This document shows, piece by piece, positions 47,076 to 55,617 of a DNA stretch of 64,000 nucleotides. This DNA comes from Streptomyces sp. NBC_00690 (GTDB lineage: Bacteria; Actinomycetota; Actinomycetes; Streptomycetales; Streptomycetaceae), in contig NZ_CP109009.1 in the NCBI RefSeq assembly GCF_036226685.1, positions 6,103,501 to 6,167,500 on the forward strand. The letters are read 5' to 3'. Within the stretch, counting starts at the first letter, position 1; each line of letters opens with the position of its first letter. Both the position numbers and the translations under genes were made by a program. The notes beneath the pieces were generated by a model. That model saw only the letters and a program-made list of their open reading frames with translations. It ran no database searches and was not told the origin of the DNA.

Positions 47076-48326
47076 TCAGGCAGCCAGCAGGCCCAGCTTC
47101 ACTGCGAGTTCAGACGCCCGACGCCGTCGGACCGGCGCCCTCGACTCGACTTCCTCCAGCACGATTATCTTCGCGAACCCGTTGTACCGGATGGTCTCCG
47201 GCGCGGCCTCATGCGCCTGCGCGAGCGTCGCCAGGGCGACATCCGGTTGCCCGTCCAGCTGATAGCCGCGAGCCTGCTCGATGCGGTGCCGGGCACGGCG
47301 CGGACGAGAAGGGATCGCCGCTGAATCCGACGCCGCTGCCTGCCGTGCGGACTCCCCGCCCTGGTGCAACTCCACCGCCACCGTGACCGCGTGGGCTCCT
47401 ATGATCGTGCGTCCGAAGCTGGTCACCGGGTGGAAGTAGTTCTCGGGCAGCCGTTTGGCCATACGTCGGGCTTCGTCCCAGTGGCGCCATGCCGTGCCCG
47501 TATCAGCTCGGCGGGCAGCCGTGTATCCGGCCTCGAAGACCAGCGCCCCCGTGATGGCCCGAACATTGTCACTGGCGTCCGGCAGCAGCGGTCTCAGGTA
47601 GTCCAGCGCCTGTGTGGTCACCATGTCCGCAGCGTCGAAATGAGCCGGTCCCGCATCACGGTGCGCCTGTGCGCACAACCACGCCGCCACCCCGATGCTG
47701 TGCGGGTCCTCCGACTCCTGCGCCGCCACCATGCCCCGCTCCGCCACCCGCCAGAGCAGCGCAGCGTCCGGCTGATACGCCACGAAGAACTGAGCGAGTG
47801 AGTAGACCTCGGAGAGGATCGCCTGCGTGGAACGCCGATCGCCCGCCGAATTGGCCTGCCGCACAGCCAGTTGGGCATCACGGAGCAACTCCGGGAGGAG
47901 TGCCCCCACCACCTCGCGGTGTTTCGGAGAGGAATGCCGAGCCGACCAAGCCTGCGCGAGCCGCGCCGCAAGATGCTCTGACGAAGGGGCTTCCCGGTCC
48001 GCCCCAGGAGTCAGCGCGTCCACTGCGGCCTTGACCGCCCCGAGTCGTGGATGGCCAGGGCCGGTGAAGAGGGGGACGTGCATGGACTGGTCCCCTGTGA
48101 GGTCGGAGAGGTCCCGGACCCGGAGCACGTCCGCGAGCCGCAGTATGACGTCCAGCTTCGGCGTCTTGAGCCGGCCGGTCTCCAGCGCTTTGACCCAGGA
48201 GCCGGATCGGCCCAGGAGCCCGCCGAGTTGCTCGCGGGTCACGCCGCGGCGAGTGCGGAGAATCTGTAGACGCTGACCGAATGCCAGCGGGTCGGCGTAC
48301 GGGTCCGGGGTAGCACGAGATGACAC
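47076..48326 (-). CDS. XRE family transcriptional regulator with helical repeat domain
   Basis: A 416-residue regulator. An N-terminal helix-turn-helix (FGQRLQILRTRRGVTREQLGGLLGRSGSWVKALETGRLKTPKLDVILRLADVL, about 15-70) is followed by a long helical TPR-like region (about 120-400). This is the layout of streptomycete XRE regulators that pair with small partner proteins. The GTG at 48326 has a GAGGGGCAGG site upstream. Its AT-richer composition relative to neighbours and the absence of a metabolic link suggest an accessory insertion. Confidence 0.85.
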   Translation of the reverse strand: MSSRATPDPYADPLAFGQRLQILRTRRGVTREQLGGLLGRSGSWVKALETGRLKTPKLDVILRLADVLRVRDLSDLTGDQSMHVPLFTGPGHPRLGAVKAAVDALTPGADREAPSSEHLAARLAQAWSARHSSPKHREVVGALLPELLRDAQLAVRQANSAGDRRSTQAILSEVYSLAQFFVAYQPDAALLWRVAERGMVAAQESEDPHSIGVAAWLCAQAHRDAGPAHFDAADMVTTQALDYLRPLLPDASDNVRAITGALVFEAGYTAARRADTGTAWRHWDEARRMAKRLPENYFHPVTSFGRTIIGAHAVTVAVELHQGGESARQAAASDSAAIPSRPRRARHRIEQARGYQLDGQPDVALATLAQAHEAAPETIRYNGFAKIIVLEEVESRAPVRRRRASELAVKLGLLAA

Positions 48327-48898
48327 GGCCCTGCCCCTCTCTGTCCAGCTCGTCACTGCCAGGGTATGGGGCAAGGTCTATTTCATGGGTGCTTCCTGCC
48401 ACCAACTTCTACCGTCGTGGATCCCGCGGGAGAGCCATGCCGCGGAGTCTCCCGGCATGCCTTCCATAAAGCGAAGCCTCAACGCCCTCGGCATGATCTG
48501 GTATCCCCGCGCCCCTCCCGTGGGGAGACGGGAGGGGCAACATTGGTCCCGCCCGAATGGGGGCACGGGCGGGACAAAGCCCCACCTGATCGGCGCAGGT
48601 GGAGCGGTTCCCTCCGCCCACCCTGGCACTCTGACCCCGGCATCGATAGACGTTGTACTGGGGAAATCACATCGTGCGGTAGGCGGCCACAGTCGCCCGT
48701 CCGGTCGCTACAGGGCCAGCGAATCCGATAGAACGTACGGGTGAATGTGATGCCCCGTGCACCGGCGTGCAGTGCGTCCGGGAACGGCGTGCCGTCCGGG
48801 CCCCGTGAACCCGGTGGACACCGCCTTGGGATCGCCCACTGGCACACGAGCACCACGCAACACACCCGACCCTCTTTCCCCAGTACGGAAGGCACTCT
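48327..48898. other. Divergent promoter region with a strong hairpin
   Basis: This 572-bp gap between the XRE and TetR genes contains one perfect hairpin at 48511-48538 (arms GCCCCTCCCGT, 6-base loop). I see no convincing gene. Confidence 0.5.
48511..48538. terminator. Hairpin between XRE and TetR genes
   Basis: Arms of 11 bases, perfectly complementary, loop GGGGAG. No T-run on either strand. Role uncertain because both flanking genes are divergent. Confidence 0.4.
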
Positions 48899-49507
48899 GT
48901 GACCCCCTCCCGGCGCCGCAATGTCGCGCCGCCCCGCGAGTCCGTCCTGGCCGCAGCCATGGCCACCATCGCCGCACACGGTCTCGACGGGCTCACCATG
49001 GCGGCCCTCGGTCGCGAGGTGGGCATGAGTAGTGGACACCTCCTCTACTACTTCCGCAGCAAGGACGAACTGCTCCTGCGGACCCTGGAGTGGAGCGAGG
49101 GCCGGTTGGGCATCGAGCGGGGTGCGCTGCTCTCCCACTCGGGACCGGCCCGGGAGCGGCTGCGTTCCTTCGTCGAGCTCTATCTGCCCGAGGGCCCGCG
49201 CGACCCCCACTGGACTCTCTGGCTGGAGGTGTGGAATCGCTCCCAGGGCGCCGGCGAGCAGGCGCGGGCACGCCAGGCCGCGATCGAGGGTGCCTGGCAC
49301 CGGGATCTGGTCGCCCTCGTGGCGGAGGGGATTTCCCGCGAGGAGTTCCGATCGGTCGATCCCGACCGCTACGCCACCCGACTGCGCGCGCTCCTCGACG
49401 GCTTCAGCGTCCACATCGCGGTGGGGATTCCCGGGACCGAGCGGGCCCAAGTTCTCGTACACATAGGCGAATTCCTCGAAGGTACGCTCTATCATCCGCA
49501 TGTCTGA
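48899..49507 (+). CDS. TetR family transcriptional regulator
   Basis: A 202-residue TetR-like repressor with the DNA-binding helices in SVLAAAMATIAAHGLDGLTMAALGREVGMSSGHLLYYFRSKDELLLRTL. The C-terminal region (WTLWLEVWNRSQGAGEQARARQAAIEGAWHRDLVALV) resembles the BetI-like or TetR_C_6 ligand domain. A GTG start is used. It precedes the MHS transporter by 123 bases on the same strand and is a candidate regulator of it. Confidence 0.9.
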   Translation: MTPSRRRNVAPPRESVLAAAMATIAAHGLDGLTMAALGREVGMSSGHLLYYFRSKDELLLRTLEWSEGRLGIERGALLSHSGPARERLRSFVELYLPEGPRDPHWTLWLEVWNRSQGAGEQARARQAAIEGAWHRDLVALVAEGISREEFRSVDPDRYATRLRALLDGFSVHIAVGIPGTERAQVLVHIGEFLEGTLYHPHV

Positions 49508-49630
49508 CGCAACGTCAGGTGGGGGAGTCGGGCCCTGGACCATGTAGGGAACGCAAGGCACGCAAGTACACGGGATCGTTGTGCCGGCCGGCCTTGTCGG
49601 GCCACGGGCCGTCCGGCACGGTGTTCCGCC

Positions 49631-50953
49631 ATGGGACGAGCGCACTGGAAGAAGATCTGGGTCGGGTCCGCAGGGAACATGGTCGAGTGGTTCGACTGGT
49701 TCGTGTACGCGAGTTTTGCCACCTACTTCGCGGGTGCCTTCTTCCCCGAGGGCAACGACACCGCCAAGCTGATGAACACCGCGGGCATCTTCGCCGTCGG
49801 ATTCTTCATGCGACCGGTGGGCGGCTGGCTGCTCGGTCGGGTCGCGGACCGCCGGGGGCGCAAGACCGCCCTCACCCTCACCGTGACCCTCATGTCCGCT
49901 TCGGCGCTGCTGATCGCGATCGCCCCCACCTATGCGGTGGCCGGATACGGCGGGGCGGCCGTTCTCCTGGTGGCCCGCCTCCTCCAGGGCTTGTCCGTCG
50001 GCGGCGAGTACGCGGCCAGCGCCACCTACCTCACCGAGGCATCGCTGCCCCAGCACCGGGGCTTCGCCTCCAGCTTCCAGTACGTCTCCATGACGGCGGG
50101 CCAGATCCTGGGGCTGGGGCTCCAGATCGTCCTCCAGAACACCATGTCGTCCCAGGCGCTCCACAGTTGGGGCTGGCGCATCCCCTTCATTGTCGGAGCG
50201 CTGGGCGCTGCGGTGGTGTTCTACCTGCGCCGCGCGATGCTGGAGACCGAGGTGTACGAGGAGTCCGGCGACGACACGCCCGATCGTCTCAAGGGCACGA
50301 TCGAGGCCCTCCTCGCCCACAAGCGGGAAGCGTTCCTGGTCATCGCGCTGACGATGGGCGGGACCGTGGCGTACTACACGTACACCACGTATCTCACCAA
50401 GTACCTCGCCCACAGCGCCGGGCTGCCTAAGGAGACCGCGACCCTGGTCTCCTTCTGTGCGCTGATCGTCTTCGCCTGCCTCCAGCCGTTGGCCGGCCGG
50501 CTCTCCGATCGGATCGGCCGCCGTCCGCTCCTGATCACCTTTGCGTTGGGGTCGACCTTTCTCACCGTGCCGATCATGACGATGCTCCGGCATGCGGGCT
50601 CGTTCTGGCCGGCCTTCGGGCTCTCCCTGCTCGCCCTGGTGGTCATCACCGGCTACACCTCGATCAATGCCTGTGTGAAGGCTGAACTCTTCCCGACCGG
50701 AGTGCGCGCGCTCGGGGTCGCGCTGCCGTACGCCATCGCCAACGCCCTGTTCGGGGGGACGGCGGAGTATGTGGCGCTCTGGTTCAAGAAGGCCGGCATG
50801 GAGTCGGGGTTCTCCTGGTACGTCGCGGGGTGTGCCGCGGTCTCGTTGATCGTCTATCTGGCGATGCGGGAGACCAGGGGCATCGACCTCAACCGGGTGG
50901 GGGCCACCGCGGAGCGTGCTGAACCGGCTCCTGCGAAGGTTGCATCCCGTTGA
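49631..50953 (+). CDS. MHS family MFS transporter
   Basis: A 440-residue 12-helix transporter of the metabolite:H+ symporter branch (relatives: KgtP, ProP, ShiA). The start WKKIWVGSAGNMVEWFDWFVYASFATYFAGAFFPEG and motif A GRVADRRGRKTAL (loop 2-3) are diagnostic, as is VARLLQGLSVGGEYAASATYLTEAS. Likely substrates are dicarboxylates or small organic solutes; the sequence does not say which. The TGA stop is the first triplet of an 8-bp tandem repeat array. Confidence 0.93.
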   Translation: MGRAHWKKIWVGSAGNMVEWFDWFVYASFATYFAGAFFPEGNDTAKLMNTAGIFAVGFFMRPVGGWLLGRVADRRGRKTALTLTVTLMSASALLIAIAPTYAVAGYGGAAVLLVARLLQGLSVGGEYAASATYLTEASLPQHRGFASSFQYVSMTAGQILGLGLQIVLQNTMSSQALHSWGWRIPFIVGALGAAVVFYLRRAMLETEVYEESGDDTPDRLKGTIEALLAHKREAFLVIALTMGGTVAYYTYTTYLTKYLAHSAGLPKETATLVSFCALIVFACLQPLAGRLSDRIGRRPLLITFALGSTFLTVPIMTMLRHAGSFWPAFGLSLLALVVITGYTSINACVKAELFPTGVRALGVALPYAIANALFGGTAEYVALWFKKAGMESGFSWYVAGCAAVSLIVYLAMRETRGIDLNRVGATAERAEPAPAKVASR

Positions 50954-51014
50954 ATAGCTGAATAGCTGAATAGCTGAACGGCTGAACGACTGAACGACTG
51001 AACGACTGAACGGC
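50951..51014 (+). repeat. Eight 8-bp tandem repeats beginning at the transporter stop codon
   Basis: Units TGAATAGC (three), TGAACGGC, TGAACGAC (three) and TGAACGGC run without a gap from 50951. The first TGA is the stop codon of the MHS transporter. Since 8 is not a multiple of 3, TGA occurs in all three frames across the array. Confidence 0.95.
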
Positions 51015-51377
51015 GCTCGTGCCTGCGGACGTTTGATCTTGGCTAGTGGTTGTACGTATTTGATCGGATTGTTCCGACGGAGGTGATGCGCTTGACTCGC
51101 CCTGAGCCTCCGGCGGGCGCCGGGGTGCATGAGGTCAGGGGGAATCATGAGGCAGGAGCCGACCACTGTGGCGGGCGCCTGTGTCGCGGCGCGGTTATTA
51201 CCGACCGGAGCCGTGGCCCACTCGGCGCATGAACGCCACGCAGAATGCCCGGGTCCGGCCTCGATCCTTGTCCCCGCCGCATCCCCGCCGCGCCGACCGC
51301 CGTCCACTCGATGGCCGCGGTGCCCGCATGGTGAGACCACTCACCATCAGCGGCGGACCCTGTGGCACACTTCTCGC

Positions 51378-51428
51378 GTGCTTTCGTTCGCCATGATTAT
51401 GGGCAGCAGGCGCGCCGGTCCGCAGTGA
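51378..51428 (+). CDS. Possible cimA leader peptide
   Basis: A 16-residue frame with Leu, Ile and Met codons ends 54 bases before the attenuator hairpin, similar in geometry to the ilvB leader (41 bases). Evidence is only positional. No strong ribosome site is visible. Confidence 0.3.
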   Translation: MLSFAMIMGSRRAGPQ

Positions 51429-51482
51429 ATGCCTCGTACCACCCGTGCGACGCACTCATCGTGCCCCAGACCCGCGCGCAAA

Positions 51483-51508
51483 CCTCTCGCACCCGCGAGG
51501 GGTTTTTT
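51483..51508 (+). terminator. Attenuator terminator ahead of cimA
   Basis: An 8-bp stem (CCTCTCGC with GCGAGGGG, one G-U pair) with loop ACCC is followed by six T residues. It stands 105 bases before the cimA ATG. Confidence 0.9.
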
Positions 51509-51613
51509 CGTTTTCCGGCCCCAACCCTGGTCGAAAACGGACAGCGCGCGAAGATGGGGGCAAGTGGAGCCAGTCATTCCGGGAGCCACTCATCCGACAG
51601 GAGCAACACAGCC

Positions 51614-53251
51614 ATGACCCCACAGCCCACGGATACCGGTACGGCGGCCGACGCAGGCTTCCGCGTCGACGACACCTTTCACGTCTTCGACACGACGCTC
51701 CGCGACGGTGCCCAGCGCGAGGGCATCAACCTCACCGTTGCCGACAAGCTGACCATCGCCCGGTATCTGGACGAGTTCGGTGTGGCCTTCATCGAGGGCG
51801 GCTGGCCCGGTGCCAATCCGCGTGACACGGAGTTCTTCGCCCGTGCCCAGCAGGAGATCACCTTCCGACACGCCCAGCTGGTGGCTTTCGGCGCCACCCG
51901 CCGAGCCGGTGGAAAGGCGGCTGAAGACCCGCAGGTCAGAGCCCTGCTTGAGTCCGGTGCACCCGTGATCACCTTGGTTGCCAAAGCACATGACCGGCAT
52001 GTGGAACTGGCCCTGCGCACCACCCTCGAAGAGAACCTGGAGATGGTCCGCGACACCGTCTCCTACCTCTGCGCCCAAGGCCGTCGGGTCTTCGTCGACT
52101 GCGAGCACTTCTTCGACGGCTACCGGGCCAACCCCGAGTACGCCAAGTCCGTCGTCCGGACCGCCGCCGAGGCCGGGGCCGATGTCGTCGTGCTCTGCGA
52201 CACCAACGGCGGGATGCTTCCCGCGCAGGTCCAGGCCGTCGTCGCCACCGTGCTCGCCGACACCGGTGCCCGTCTGGGCATCCATGCCCAGGACGACACC
52301 GGCTGTGCGGTGGCCAACAGCCTCGCCGCCGTCGATGCGGGCGCGACGCACGTCCAGTGCACCGCCAACGGATACGGAGAGCGGGTCGGCAACGCCAACC
52401 TCTTCCCCGTGGTCGCCGCGCTGGAGCTGAAGTACGGCATGAAGGTGCTGCCCAGCGGAGCGCTCGCCGAGATGACCCGGATCTCGCACGCCATCGCCGA
52501 GGTCGTCAACCTCGCCCCCTCCACCCACCAGCCCTATGTGGGTGTTTCCGCCTTCGCGCACAAGGCCGGGCTGCACGCTTCCGCGATCAAGGTCGACCCT
52601 GACCTCTATCAGCACATCGACCCCGAGATGGTCGGCAACACCATGCGGATGCTCGTCTCCGACATGGCCGGCCGGGCCTCGATCGAGCTCAAGGGCAAGG
52701 AACTGGGCGTCGACCTCGGCGGTGATCGTGAGCTGATCGGCAGGGTCGTCGAGCGGGTCAAGGAGCGCGAGCTCCAGGGGTACACGTACGAGGCCGCCGA
52801 CGCCTCCTTCGAGCTGCTGCTGAGGGCCGAGGCCGAGGGCAGGGCGCGCCGCTACTTCCGCACCGAGTCCTGGCGCACGATCTCGGAGAACCGCCCGGAC
52901 GGGACCCACGCCAACGAGGCCACGGTGAAGCTGTGGGTGAAGGGCGAGCGGATCGTCACCACCGCGGAAGGCAACGGACCGGTCAATGCACTGGACCGCG
53001 CGATGCGCGTCGGTCTGGAGCGGTTCTATCCGCAGCTGGCCAAGCTGGAGCTGGTGGACTACAAGGTCCGTATCCTCGAAGGCCGCCACGGCACCGAGTC
53101 CACCACCCGGGTGCTGATCACCACGGGTGACGGTACCGGCGAATGGGCCACCGTCGGCGTCGCCAACAATGTCATCGCCGCTTCCTGGCAGGCCCTGGAG
53201 GACGCGTACACCTACGGTCTGCTGCGGGCAGGAGTGGAACCGGCCGAGTAA
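51614..53251 (+). CDS. cimA: Citramalate synthase
   Basis: A 545-residue DRE-TIM metallolyase. HVFDTTLRDGAQREGINLTVADK carries the metal and catalytic residues, and IEGGWPGANPRD is the variant typical of CimA rather than LeuA. HAQDDTGCAVANSLAAVDAGATHVQCTANGYGERVGNANL has the metal ligands, and the C-terminal regulatory domain follows (about 400-545). The enzyme makes (R)-citramalate from pyruvate and acetyl-CoA, a threonine-independent route to isoleucine. The ATG at 51614 is taken from the start of homology. A terminator in the leader suggests attenuation. A 2-isopropylmalate synthase role is less likely. Confidence 0.93.
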   Translation: MTPQPTDTGTAADAGFRVDDTFHVFDTTLRDGAQREGINLTVADKLTIARYLDEFGVAFIEGGWPGANPRDTEFFARAQQEITFRHAQLVAFGATRRAGGKAAEDPQVRALLESGAPVITLVAKAHDRHVELALRTTLEENLEMVRDTVSYLCAQGRRVFVDCEHFFDGYRANPEYAKSVVRTAAEAGADVVVLCDTNGGMLPAQVQAVVATVLADTGARLGIHAQDDTGCAVANSLAAVDAGATHVQCTANGYGERVGNANLFPVVAALELKYGMKVLPSGALAEMTRISHAIAEVVNLAPSTHQPYVGVSAFAHKAGLHASAIKVDPDLYQHIDPEMVGNTMRMLVSDMAGRASIELKGKELGVDLGGDRELIGRVVERVKERELQGYTYEAADASFELLLRAEAEGRARRYFRTESWRTISENRPDGTHANEATVKLWVKGERIVTTAEGNGPVNALDRAMRVGLERFYPQLAKLELVDYKVRILEGRHGTESTTRVLITTGDGTGEWATVGVANNVIAASWQALEDAYTYGLLRAGVEPAE

Positions 53252-53350
53252 GCCCCATGGGGCAGCTGGGGTGGACGGAGGGAGCGGGGTAGACGGAACA
53301 GCATGTCGCTACTTGTCCTGAAACAGCTGCTTTCAAGGTAGCGTCGAAGG

Positions 53351-54748
53351 ATGAGGACCAGGCTGCTTTCCGCACTGTCCGGTCTGCTGCTGGCGCTCTC
53401 GGCCGCCGCCCTTGGGACGGCTCCGGGAGCGCAGGCGGCCACCGGAGCCGACTCGGTGGCCAGCTCGGCCGTGACCACGAGCATGCAGGTCACCGGCCCC
53501 GAAACGGTGGCCGACGCTTTCCAGGACGGTCCCGTCTACGTCGATCCGCGGGCCTCGGACCAGTTGTCCAGGCAGGACGCCGACGCGCTGGCGAAGAAGA
53601 TCAAGGATGCGGACAAACCGCTGTTCGTCGCCGTACTGCCGGTCGGCTCCGACTATCCGGCTGCCACCGTGCTCCCGGCGATCCGCACGGACACGGGCAT
53701 CACCGGTCTCTACGCGATCCGGCTCGGCGACGGCTTCAACGCGGGCGCGGACCGTGCCGTCCTGTCGAATCAGGCGGTCCAGAACCTGGTCACGGCCGTG
53801 AAGACGCCTCCGGGTGCCAACACGGTGACCCAGTTGAACAACTTCGTCGACCAGGCCCTGCCGCAGATGAAGGGGAGCGCGCCCGCCTCCTGGGGCTCGA
53901 CCGGCACGGGCGCCGACGGCTACGACTCCTCCGTCAACACCGGTGCCCTGATCACCTTCGGCACGCTCCTGGCGGCTGGAGGCGCGGGTGCCTATGCCGT
54001 CGTGCGCCGCCGCAAGCGCCAGAAGGCCGCCGAGGAGCAGGCAGCGCTCGACCGGCTCCGGGTGGTCGTGGACGAGGACATCACGGCCTTCGGCGAGGAA
54101 CTGGACCGGCTGGACTTCCACCCCTCGGAAAAGGGCGCCGACGATACGATGCGCGCCGACTACGAGCGGGCACTGGACGCCTATGACCAGGCCAAGTCAC
54201 GGATGGGCGGCGCCGCTCACCCCTCGGACGTACGCACGGTGACCCGGGCCCTCGACGACGGCCGGTTCAGTCTGGCCGTGCTCGATGCCCGACGCACCGG
54301 TCGTACATTGCCCGAGCGCAGACCACCCTGCTTCTTCGACCCCCGACACGGACCGTCGACGGCCGATCGCAGCTGGACTCCGTCCGGGGGAGCCTCCCGC
54401 GAGGTGCCGGTCTGCGCGGCGGACGCCGCTCGTCTGGACGACGGACAGGCCCCGCTCGCCCGTACGGTCGACACCGAAACCGGCCGCCGGCCGTACTGGG
54501 AGGCGGGCCCCGCGTACGGGCCGTGGGCCGGTGGCTACTTCGGCGGCGGTCTGCTGCCGGGACTGCTCGTGGGCACGATGCTCGGCAGCATGCTCGCCTC
54601 GCCCGCCTACGCCGCCGAGTACGGCGGGGACGGCTTCGAAGGCGCGGCCGGTGGCGATTTCTCGGGCGCCGACTTCAATTCCTCGGACTTCGGCGGCGGC
54701 GACTGGGGCGGTGGCGGAGGCGGCGGGTTCGACGGCGGCGGGTTCTGA
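53351..54748 (+). CDS. Secreted/membrane protein with TPM-like domain and glycine-rich tail
   Basis: A 465-residue protein. Residues 1-30 are a Sec signal peptide (LLSALSGLLLALSAAALGTAPGAQA). A mixed alpha/beta extracellular domain (about 60-170) has DADALAKKIKDADKPLFVAVLP. One transmembrane helix near 195-218 (GALITFGTLLAAGGAGAYAVV) is followed by a basic stop-transfer, then a charged cytoplasmic helical region, and a Gly/Asp/Phe-rich tail ending GGGGGGFDGGGF. The layout resembles TPM/YgcG-like membrane proteins, but I cannot name a function. It is alone, between cimA and the convergent YceI gene. Confidence 0.85.
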   Translation: MRTRLLSALSGLLLALSAAALGTAPGAQAATGADSVASSAVTTSMQVTGPETVADAFQDGPVYVDPRASDQLSRQDADALAKKIKDADKPLFVAVLPVGSDYPAATVLPAIRTDTGITGLYAIRLGDGFNAGADRAVLSNQAVQNLVTAVKTPPGANTVTQLNNFVDQALPQMKGSAPASWGSTGTGADGYDSSVNTGALITFGTLLAAGGAGAYAVVRRRKRQKAAEEQAALDRLRVVVDEDITAFGEELDRLDFHPSEKGADDTMRADYERALDAYDQAKSRMGGAAHPSDVRTVTRALDDGRFSLAVLDARRTGRTLPERRPPCFFDPRHGPSTADRSWTPSGGASREVPVCAADAARLDDGQAPLARTVDTETGRRPYWEAGPAYGPWAGGYFGGGLLPGLLVGTMLGSMLASPAYAAEYGGDGFEGAAGGDFSGADFNSSDFGGGDWGGGGGGGFDGGGF

Positions 54749-54794
54749 CGCCCGTCGGCCAGGGTCTCCTGCGGTTCCGCCCGGTCCCACCATG

Positions 54795-54843
54795 CAGAGC
54801 GCCCGCCCCGGCCGTGGGGGGACGGCAGGACGGGCGCGCTCTG
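54795..54843. terminator. Bidirectional hairpin between convergent genes
   Basis: Arms CAGAGCG...CCCG and CGGGCGCGCTCTG pair with a 2-base bulge. It lies between the glycine-rich protein gene and the YceI gene. Confidence 0.7.
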
Positions 54844-54865
54844 GGTGCCCTCGACGGGCAGCGGG

Positions 54866-55468
54866 TCAGGCGTTCTTGATCGCGGAGATGTCGAAGTTCA
54901 GCTTGACCTTGTCGCTGACCATGACGCCACCGGTCTCCAGCGCGGCGTTCCAGGTCAGGCCCCACTCGGAGCGCAGGATCTCGGCGCTGCCCTCGAAGCC
55001 GATGCGCTCGTTGCCGTAGACGTCCTTGGCGGCGCCGTTGAACTCCAGGTCGATCGCCAGCGGGCGGGTCACGTCCTTGATGGTCAGATCGCCGGTCACC
55101 CGGTACTGGTCGCCACCGATCTGCTCGGCGTTGGTGGAGCGGAAGCTCATCAGGGGGAACTGCTCGACGTCGAAGAAGTCACCGCTGCGCAGGTGGCCGT
55201 CACGGTCGGCGATGCCGGTGTCGATGCTGCCGATCTTGACGTCGATCACGGCACGGGAGGAGCCGGGGTCGTCGCCGTTCAGGACCAGGTTGCCCTCGTG
55301 CTCGGTGAAGGTGCCGCGGACGTTGGTGACCATCGCGTGGCGCACGGTGAAACCGATGCTGGTGTGGGCGGGGTCGAGGGTGTACTCACCGCTCAATGCG
55401 GCCAGTGCGGGGTCCACCGTCGAGGTGGCGGTGGCGGTGGTGGCTGCCTTGCGGTTGAACAGACCCAT
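54866..55468 (-). CDS. YceI family protein
   Basis: A 200-residue lipocalin-like YceI protein that probably binds an isoprenoid or lipid. Motifs: LSGEYTLDPAHTSIGFTVRHAMVTNVRGTF at the start of the domain, SSRAVIDVKIGSIDTGIADRDGHLRSGDFFDVEQFPLMSFRST, and the C-terminal KVKLNFDISAIK. There is no signal peptide (GLFNRKAATT start), as in other actinobacterial members. ATG at 55468 has AAGGAGAAC upstream. Two operators and a clear promoter lie ahead of it. Confidence 0.95.
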   Translation of the reverse strand: MGLFNRKAATTATATSTVDPALAALSGEYTLDPAHTSIGFTVRHAMVTNVRGTFTEHEGNLVLNGDDPGSSRAVIDVKIGSIDTGIADRDGHLRSGDFFDVEQFPLMSFRSTNAEQIGGDQYRVTGDLTIKDVTRPLAIDLEFNGAAKDVYGNERIGFEGSAEILRSEWGLTWNAALETGGVMVSDKVKLNFDISAIKNA

Positions 55469-55493
55469 GATGTTCTCCTTGAGGGGGGATGTT

Positions 55494-55544
55494 GTTAAAC
55501 CTTCAACGAGATTGACTGTAGACGAATTCCGTTTAAGTTTCAAC
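55494..55544 (-). promoter_or_regulatory. YceI promoter with two palindromic operators
   Basis: On the minus strand -35 TTGAAA (55538-55543) and -10 TACAGT (55515-55520) are 17 bases apart. A palindromic GTTGAANNTTNAAC-type site covers the -35 (55531-55544) and another lies downstream (55494-55507), consistent with MarR-like repression. Confidence 0.7.
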
Positions 55545-55579
55545 TTCTTTCGCGATCGAGGGGTGTGGCGAGATCGCGA

Positions 55580-55617
55580 GCTTGACAAGATGTCCATTGT
55601 TAGAAAGCTTGTCAAGC
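55580..55617. promoter_or_regulatory. 10-bp inverted repeat abutting the PLP-enzyme start codon
   Basis: GCTTGACAAG (55580-55589) and CTTGTCAAGC (55608-55617) are perfect complements 18 bases apart; the ATG begins at 55618. The left arm includes TTGACA. It could be a DauR-like operator or an RNA hairpin that controls start access. Confidence 0.75.

Larger units (their letters stand above)
51015..51613 (+). promoter_or_regulatory. Leader region of cimA with attenuator
   Basis: No conventional gene is supported. A terminator at 51483-51508 stands inside the leader, 105 bases before the ATG. A short ORF starting at GTG 51378 (or ATG 51393) and ending at 51428 encodes LSFAMIMGSRRAGPQ; it could be a leader peptide but lacks a clear run of branched-chain codons and a clear ribosome site. 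Confidence 0.5.

Noticed and set aside
48479..51340. 953-residue minus-strand ORF opposite TetR and MHS genes
   Set aside because: Runs through two clear genes and the tandem repeats; translation has no recognisable domain.
51129..51428. 99-residue plus ORF in the cimA leader
   Set aside because: No domain, weak start, and it ends in the putative leader peptide frame; only the last codons are kept as a leader candidate.
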